NCBI RefSeq assembly: GCF_029227915.1
Contig: NC_079888.1
Location: 7,642,501-7,706,500, forward strand
Direction: 5' to 3'
DNA length: 64,000 nt
DNA from: Hydractinia symbiolongicarpus
Taxonomy: Eukaryota > Cnidaria > Hydrozoa > Anthoathecata > Hydractiniidae
The notes beneath the pieces are model-generated. The model was given only the letters and a program-made list of their open reading frames with translations. It had not been told where the DNA came from and ran no database searches. Made by a program: the position numbers and the translations under genes. Of this stretch, positions 59,814-64,000 are shown piece after piece (position 1 is the first letter of the stretch; every line of letters starts with the position of its first letter).

Positions 59814-59996
59814 TGATTCGTTATTAGGTTCCGCCATTAAAGCCGTCTTGGACTTACGCAACAATTGACCACACCTAAGATTTCTTAAAATTGGGCCACT
59901 GGCGTAATCCTACTGTTTGGGCTGGTAAAAGGTTACGTGTGTCGAAACAGGTTCAGCAATGTTAGCTTTCCATAAAGTAGACGTGGTACAGAAACA

Positions 59997-60078
59997 GACG
60001 AGGTGGCCGAGTGGTTAAGGCGATGGACTGCTAATCCGTTGGGCTCTGCCCGCGTGGGTTCGAATCCCATCTTCGTCG
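59997..60078 (+). tRNA. tRNA-Ser(GCT)
   Basis: CCGTTGG form. Confidence 0.94.
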
Positions 60079-60085
60079 CACATTC

Positions 60086-60157
60086 GGTTCTATGGTGTAA
60101 TGTTTAGCACTCTGGACTTTAAATCCAGCGATCCGAGTTCAAATCTCGGTAGAACCT
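60086..60157 (+). tRNA. tRNA-Gln body with stop anticodon TTA
   Basis: Same sequence as 59463. Confidence 0.88.
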
Positions 60158-60363
60158 TACCTTCTCTTTGAATTCTGATTTAATCTTTTGTTAAAAAAAC
60201 ACGTGAGGGAAAGGCTGATTTATTTAAAATTGACTAAGCCATATTTGAATGCTTTCAAGTCATTTCTTCAACATTTGCCAGGTTTATGGCAGAACTCATG
60301 CTTAGAGGGGAATTGGTGATTTCTAAGGCGCGTTGGTAATGCAATTAAAAGTGTATCAGAAAA

Positions 60364-60436
60364 ATCCCAACGTGGGGCCCGAACCCACAACCCTACGATG
60401 AAGACTCTCATGCTGTACCGACTGCGCTAGCCGGGC
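60364..60436 (-). pseudogene. tRNA-Lys-like(CTT), degenerate class
   Basis: Class of 25441 with C32G and a changed last base. Confidence 0.62.
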
Positions 60437-60619
60437 CGATTCGTTATTAGATTCCGCCGTTAAAGCCGTCTTGGACTTACGCAACAATTGACCACGCCTA
60501 AGATTATTTAAAATTGGGCCACTCGCGTAATCCTACTGTTTGAGCTGGTAAAAGGTTACGTGAGTCGAAACAGGTTCAGAAATGTTAGCTTTCCATAAAG
60601 TAGACGTGGTACAGAAACA

Positions 60620-60701
60620 GACGAGATGGCCGAGTGGTTAAGGCGATGGAATGCTAATCCATTGGGCTCTGCCCGCGTGGGTTCGAATCCCATCTTCGTC
60701 G
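60620..60701 (+). tRNA. tRNA-Ser(GCT)
   Basis: G7A in the acceptor and C32A. Confidence 0.84.
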
Positions 60702-60708
60702 CACATTC

Positions 60709-60780
60709 GGTTCTATGGTGTAATAGTTAGCCCTCTGGACTTTGAATTCAGCGATCCGAGTTCAAATCTCGGTAGAACCT
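60709..60780 (+). tRNA. tRNA-Gln(TTG), variant
   Basis: Same as 43903. Confidence 0.78.
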
Positions 60781-60986
60781 GACCTTCTTTTTGAATTCTG
60801 ATTTAATCTTTTGTTTAAAGAAAACGTGAGGGAAAGGCTGATTTATTTAAAATTGACTAAACCATATTTGAATGCTTTCAAGTCATTTCTTCAAAATTTG
60901 CCAGGCTTTCGGCAGAACTCATGCTTAGAGGGGAATTGGTGATTTCTAAGGCGCGTTGGTAATGCAATTAAAAGTGTATCAGAAAA

Positions 60987-61059
60987 CTCCCAACGTGGGG
61001 CCCGAACCCACAACCCTACGATGAAGAGTTTCATGCTCTACCGACTGAGCTAGCCCGGC
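60987..61059 (-). pseudogene. tRNA-Lys-like(CTT), hybrid
   Basis: The 3' half is of the 25441 class but the D arm is reference-like, so it looks like a gene-conversion hybrid; C4G in the acceptor. Confidence 0.6.
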
Positions 61060-61242
61060 TGATTCGTTATTAGGTTCCGCCATTATAGCCGTCTTGGACT
61101 TATGCAACAATTGACCACACCTTAAATTACTTAAAATTGGGCCACTCGCGTAATCCTACTGTTTGGGCTGGTAAAAGGTTACGTGAGTCGAAACAGGTTC
61201 AGCAATGTTAGCTTTCCATAAAGTTGACGTGGTACAGAAACA

Positions 61243-61324
61243 GACGAGGTGGCAGAGTGGTTAAGGCGATGGACTGCTAATCCATTGGGCTCTGCCCGCG
61301 TGGGTTCGAATCCCATCTTCGTCG
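61243..61324 (+). tRNA. tRNA-Ser(GCT)
   Basis: D-stem change GGCAGAG only. Confidence 0.9.
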
Positions 61325-61331
61325 CTCATTC

Positions 61332-61403
61332 GGTTCTATGGTGTAATGGTTAGCCCTCTGGACTTTGAATCCAGCGATCCGAGTTGAAATCTCGGTAGAA
61401 CCT
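61332..61403 (+). tRNA. tRNA-Gln(TTG)
   Basis: Same as 58217. Confidence 0.82.
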
Positions 61404-61609
61404 GACCTTCTTTTCGAATTCTTTTTTAATCTTTTGTTTAACAAATACGTGAGGGAAAGGCTGATTTATTTAAAATTGACTAAGCCATATTTGAATGCTT
61501 TCAAGTCATTTCTTCAACATTAGCCAGGTTTATGGCAGAACTCATGCTTAGAGGAGAATTGGTGATTTCCACGGCGCGTTCGTAATGCAATTAAAAGTGT
61601 ATCAGAAAA

Positions 61610-61682
61610 CGCCCAACGTGGGACTCGAACCCACGACCCTGAGATTAAGAGTCTCATGCTCTACCGACTGAGCTAGCCGGGC
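61610..61682 (-). tRNA. tRNA-Lys(CTT)
   Basis: C60T only. Confidence 0.94.
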
Positions 61683-61865
61683 TGATTCGTTATTAGGTTC
61701 CGCCATTAAAGCCGTCTTGGACTTACGCAACAATTGACCACACCTTACATTACTTAAAATTGGGCCACTCGTGTAATCCTACTGTTTGGGCTGGTAAAAG
61801 GTTACGTGAGTCGAAACAGGTTCAGCAATGTTAGCTTTCCATAGAGTAGACGTCGTACAGAAACA

Positions 61866-61947
61866 GACAAGGTGGCCGAGTGGTTAAGGCGATGGAATGC
61901 TAATCCGTTGGGCTCTGCCCGCGTGGGTTCGAATCCCATCTTCGTCG
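61866..61947 (+). tRNA. tRNA-Ser(GCT)
   Basis: G4A, C32A and CCGTTGG. Confidence 0.82.
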
Positions 61948-61954
61948 CACATTC

Positions 61955-62026
61955 GGTTCTATGGTGTAATGTTTAGCACTCTGGACTTTAAATCCAGCGA
62001 TCCGAGTTCAAATCTCGGTAGAACCT
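61955..62026 (+). tRNA. tRNA-Gln body with stop anticodon TTA
   Basis: Same sequence as 59463. Confidence 0.88.
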
Positions 62027-62232
62027 TACCTTCTCTTTGAATTCTGATTTAATCTTTTGTTAAAAAAATACGTGAGGGAAAGGCTGATTTATTTAAAATT
62101 GACTAAGCCATATTTGAATGCTTTCAAGTCATTTCTTCAACATTTGCCAGGTTTATGGCAGAACTCAGGCTTAGAGGAGAATTGGTGATTTCCCCGGCGC
62201 GTTCGTAATGCAATTAAAAGTGCAGCAGAAAA

Positions 62233-62305
62233 CGCCCAACGTGTGGCTCGAATCCACGACCCTGAGATTAAGAGTTTCATGCTCTACCGACTGAGCTAGC
62301 CCGGC
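62233..62305 (-). tRNA. tRNA-Lys(CTT), variant
   Basis: C4G acceptor, T-stem (GTGTGG) and anticodon-stem mismatches. Confidence 0.65.
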
Positions 62306-62488
62306 TGATTTGTTATTAGGTTCCGCCATTAAAGCCGTCTTGGACTTATGCAACAATTGACCACACCTTAAATTACTTAAAATTGGGCCACTCGCGTAAT
62401 CCTACTGTTTGGGCTGGTAAAAGGTTACGTGAGTCGAAACAGGTTCAGCAATGTTAGCTTTCCATAAAGTAGACGTGGTACAGAAACA

Positions 62489-62570
62489 GACGAGGTGGCC
62501 GAGTGGTTAAGGCGATGGACTGCTAATCCGTTGGGCTCTGCCCGCGTGGGTTCGAATCCCATCTTCGTCG
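62489..62570 (+). tRNA. tRNA-Ser(GCT)
   Basis: CCGTTGG form. Confidence 0.94.
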
Positions 62571-62577
62571 CACATTC

Positions 62578-62649
62578 GGTTCTATGGTGTAATAGTTATC
62601 CCTCTGGACTTTGAATCCAGCGATCCGAGTTCAAATATCGGTAGAACCT
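62578..62649 (+). tRNA. tRNA-Gln(TTG), variant
   Basis: G18A, D-stem change and one T-stem mismatch (ATCGG). Confidence 0.75.
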
Positions 62650-62855
62650 GACCTTCTTTTCGAATTCTTTTTTAATCTTTTGTTTAACAAATACGTGAGG
62701 GAAAGGCTGATTTATTTAAAATTGACTAAGCCATATTTGAATGCTTTCAAGTCATTTCTTCAACATTTGCCAGGTTTATGGCAGAACTCATGCTTAGAGG
62801 AGAATTGGTGATTTCCACGGCGCGTTCGTAATGCAATTAAAAGTGTATCAGAAAA

Positions 62856-62928
62856 CGCCCAACGTGGGGCTCGAACCCACGACCCTGAGATAAAGAGTCT
62901 CATGCTCTACCGACTGAGCTAGCCGGGC
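62856..62928 (-). tRNA. tRNA-Lys(CTT)
   Basis: A37T, as in 59741. Confidence 0.9.
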
Positions 62929-63111
62929 TGATTCGTTATTAGGTTCCGCCATTAAAGCCGTCTTGGACTTACGCAACAATTGACCACACCTAAGATTTCT
63001 TAAAATTGGGCCACTGGCGTAATCCTACTGTTTGGGCTGGTAAAAGGTTACGTGTGTCGAAACAGGTTCAGCAATGTTAGCTTTCCATAAAGTAGACGTG
63101 GTACAGAAACA

Positions 63112-63193
63112 GACGAGGTGGCCGAGTGGTTAAGGCGATGGACTGCTAATCCGTTGGGCTCTGCCCGCGTTGGTTCGAATCCCATCTTCGTCG
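63112..63193 (+). tRNA. tRNA-Ser(GCT)
   Basis: CCGTTGG form with one T-stem mismatch (GTTGGTTC). Confidence 0.86.
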
Positions 63194-63200
63194 CACATTC

Positions 63201-63272
63201 GGTTCTATGGTGTAATGTTTAGCACTCTGGACTTTAAATCCAGCGATCCGAGTTCAAATCTCGGTAGAACCT
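63201..63272 (+). tRNA. tRNA-Gln body with stop anticodon TTA
   Basis: Same sequence as 59463. Confidence 0.88.
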
Positions 63273-63478
63273 TACCTTCTCTTTGAATTCTGATTTAATC
63301 TTTTGTTAAAAAAACACGTGAGGGAAAGGCTGATTTATTTAAAATTGACTAAGCCATATTTGAATGCTTTCAAGTCATTTCTTCAACATTTGCCAGGTTT
63401 ATGGCAGAACTCATGCTTAGAGGGGAATTGGTGATTTCTAAGGCGCGTTGGTAATGCAATTAAAAGTGTATCAGAAAA

Positions 63479-63551
63479 ATCCCAACGTGGGGCCCGAACC
63501 CACAACCCTACGATGAAGAGTCTCATGCTGTACCGACTGCGCTAGCCGGGC
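63479..63551 (-). pseudogene. tRNA-Lys-like(CTT), degenerate class
   Basis: Class of 25441. Confidence 0.65.
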
Positions 63552-63734
63552 CGATTCGTTATTAGATTCCGCCGTTAAAGCCGTCTTGGACTTACGCAAC
63601 AAATGACCACGCCTAAGATTATTTAAAATTGGGCCACTCGCGTAATCCTACTGTTTGAGCTGGTAAAAGGTTACGTGAGTCGAAACAGGTTCAGAAATGT
63701 TAGCTTTCCATAAAGTAGACGTGGTACGGAAACA

Positions 63735-63816
63735 GACGAGATGGCCGAGTGGTTAAGGCGATGGAATGCTAATCCATTGGGCTCTGCCCGCGTGGGTTCG
63801 AATCCCATCTTCGTCG
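63735..63816 (+). tRNA. tRNA-Ser(GCT)
   Basis: Same as 60620. Confidence 0.84.
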
Positions 63817-63823
63817 CACATTC

Positions 63824-63895
63824 GGTTCTATGGTGTAATAGTTAGCCCTCTGGACTTTGAATTCAGCGATCCGAGTTCAAATCTCGGTAGAACCT
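63824..63895 (+). tRNA. tRNA-Gln(TTG), variant
   Basis: Same as 43903. The window ends before the next Lys. Confidence 0.78.
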
Positions 63896-64000
63896 GATCT
63901 TCTTTTTGAATTCTGATTTAATCTTTTGTTTAAAGAAAACGTGAGGGAAAGGCTGATTTATTTAAAATTGACTAAACCATATTTGAATGCTTTCAAGTCA

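Larger units (their letters stand above)
1..64000. repeat. Tandem array of about 103 Ser-Gln-Lys tRNA units
   Basis: The whole window repeats a unit of about 622 bp (range about 329 to 734 bp because of deletions and spacer duplications). Each full unit has Ser and Gln on the + strand and Lys on the - strand. Both ends of the window fall inside the array, so its true length is unknown. Spacers are as repetitive as the genes and contain no other gene. Units differ by scattered substitutions and are grouped into higher-order blocks, which points to unequal crossing-over and gene conversion. The array has no transposase, reverse transcriptase or other coding sequence. Confidence 0.98.
59997..64000. 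repeat. 3,115-bp repeat period
   Basis: The Ser-Gln-degenerate Lys trio at 59997-60436 recurs at 63112-63551, and the next Ser-Gln pair follows at the same offset, including the UAA-reading Gln. Confidence 0.75.

Noticed and set aside
1-64000. CRISPR array
   Set aside because: Repeat and spacer are both repetitive, the unit is about 622 bp, and the repeats are tRNA genes.
1-64000. Bacterial or organellar tRNA operon
   Set aside because: No encoded CCA, no rRNA or coding genes, genes on both strands, internal Pol III boxes and T-run terminators; the bodies are eukaryotic nuclear types.
1-64000. tRNA-derived SINE family
   Set aside because: Each unit has complete acceptor stems for three different tRNAs, no poly-A tail or target-site duplication, and a strict tandem layout.
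1-64000. Introns in the tRNA genes
   Set aside because: All three reference genes have 7-nt anticodon loops with no insertion at position 37/38.

Overview
The window is one uninterrupted tandem array of nuclear-type eukaryotic tRNA genes. I see no protein-coding gene. The basic unit is about 622 bp and carries, in order: tRNA-Ser (anticodon GCT, + strand, 82 nt), a 7-nt spacer, tRNA-Gln (TTG, + strand, 72 nt), a spacer of about 205 bp, tRNA-Lys (CTT, - strand, 73 nt), and a spacer of about 180 bp before the next Ser. I count 103 Gln, 102 Ser and 97 Lys loci (302 in total). The genes lack introns and an encoded CCA, have internal A and B boxes, and are followed by T-runs typical of RNA polymerase III. 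The bodies closely match animal Ser-GCU, Gln-UUG and Lys-CUU tRNAs, so the source is most likely an animal genome. The AT-rich spacers, and the GGTTCTA/TAGAACC acceptor of Gln, do not let me name the species.

Layout: 1-6.9 kb holds mixed units with several degenerate copies. 6.9-13.2 kb is a near-perfect pair of 3,128-bp blocks of five units each. 14.9-21.8 kb holds about 3.5 copies of a 1,937-bp three-unit block whose middle Ser gene has lost its anticodon arm. 22-25 kb is mixed. 25-34.5 kb contains doubled Lys-Ser spacers, Lys-less units and two 2,709-bp blocks. 35-47 kb is a mosaic. 47.7-52.9 kb is a 1,061-bp block repeated about five times, in which every second Lys is deleted. 53-57 kb holds two 1,868-bp blocks. 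57-64 kb is mosaic, with a 3,115-bp repeat between about 60.0 and 64.0 kb.

Ser and Gln lie 7 nt apart with no T-run between them and share one terminator after Gln, so they are probably made as a dimeric precursor. Lys is convergent to Gln and has its own T4 terminator directly after its last base. Several copies carry changed anticodons in otherwise recognisable bodies: Ser bodies reading Asn codons (GTT, 5 loci), Gln bodies reading the UAA stop (TTA, 7 loci), one Gln body with the Pro anticodon TGG, one Lys body with the Arg anticodon CCT, and two Lys with TTT.

Conventions: positions inside a tRNA use standard tRNA numbering. The reference copies are Ser 14857, Gln 3698 and Lys 6463; their entries give the full annotation and the other entries state only how a copy differs. 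Copies with strong stem damage are kept as tRNA at lower confidence, or called pseudogene when the anticodon arm or several stems are lost.
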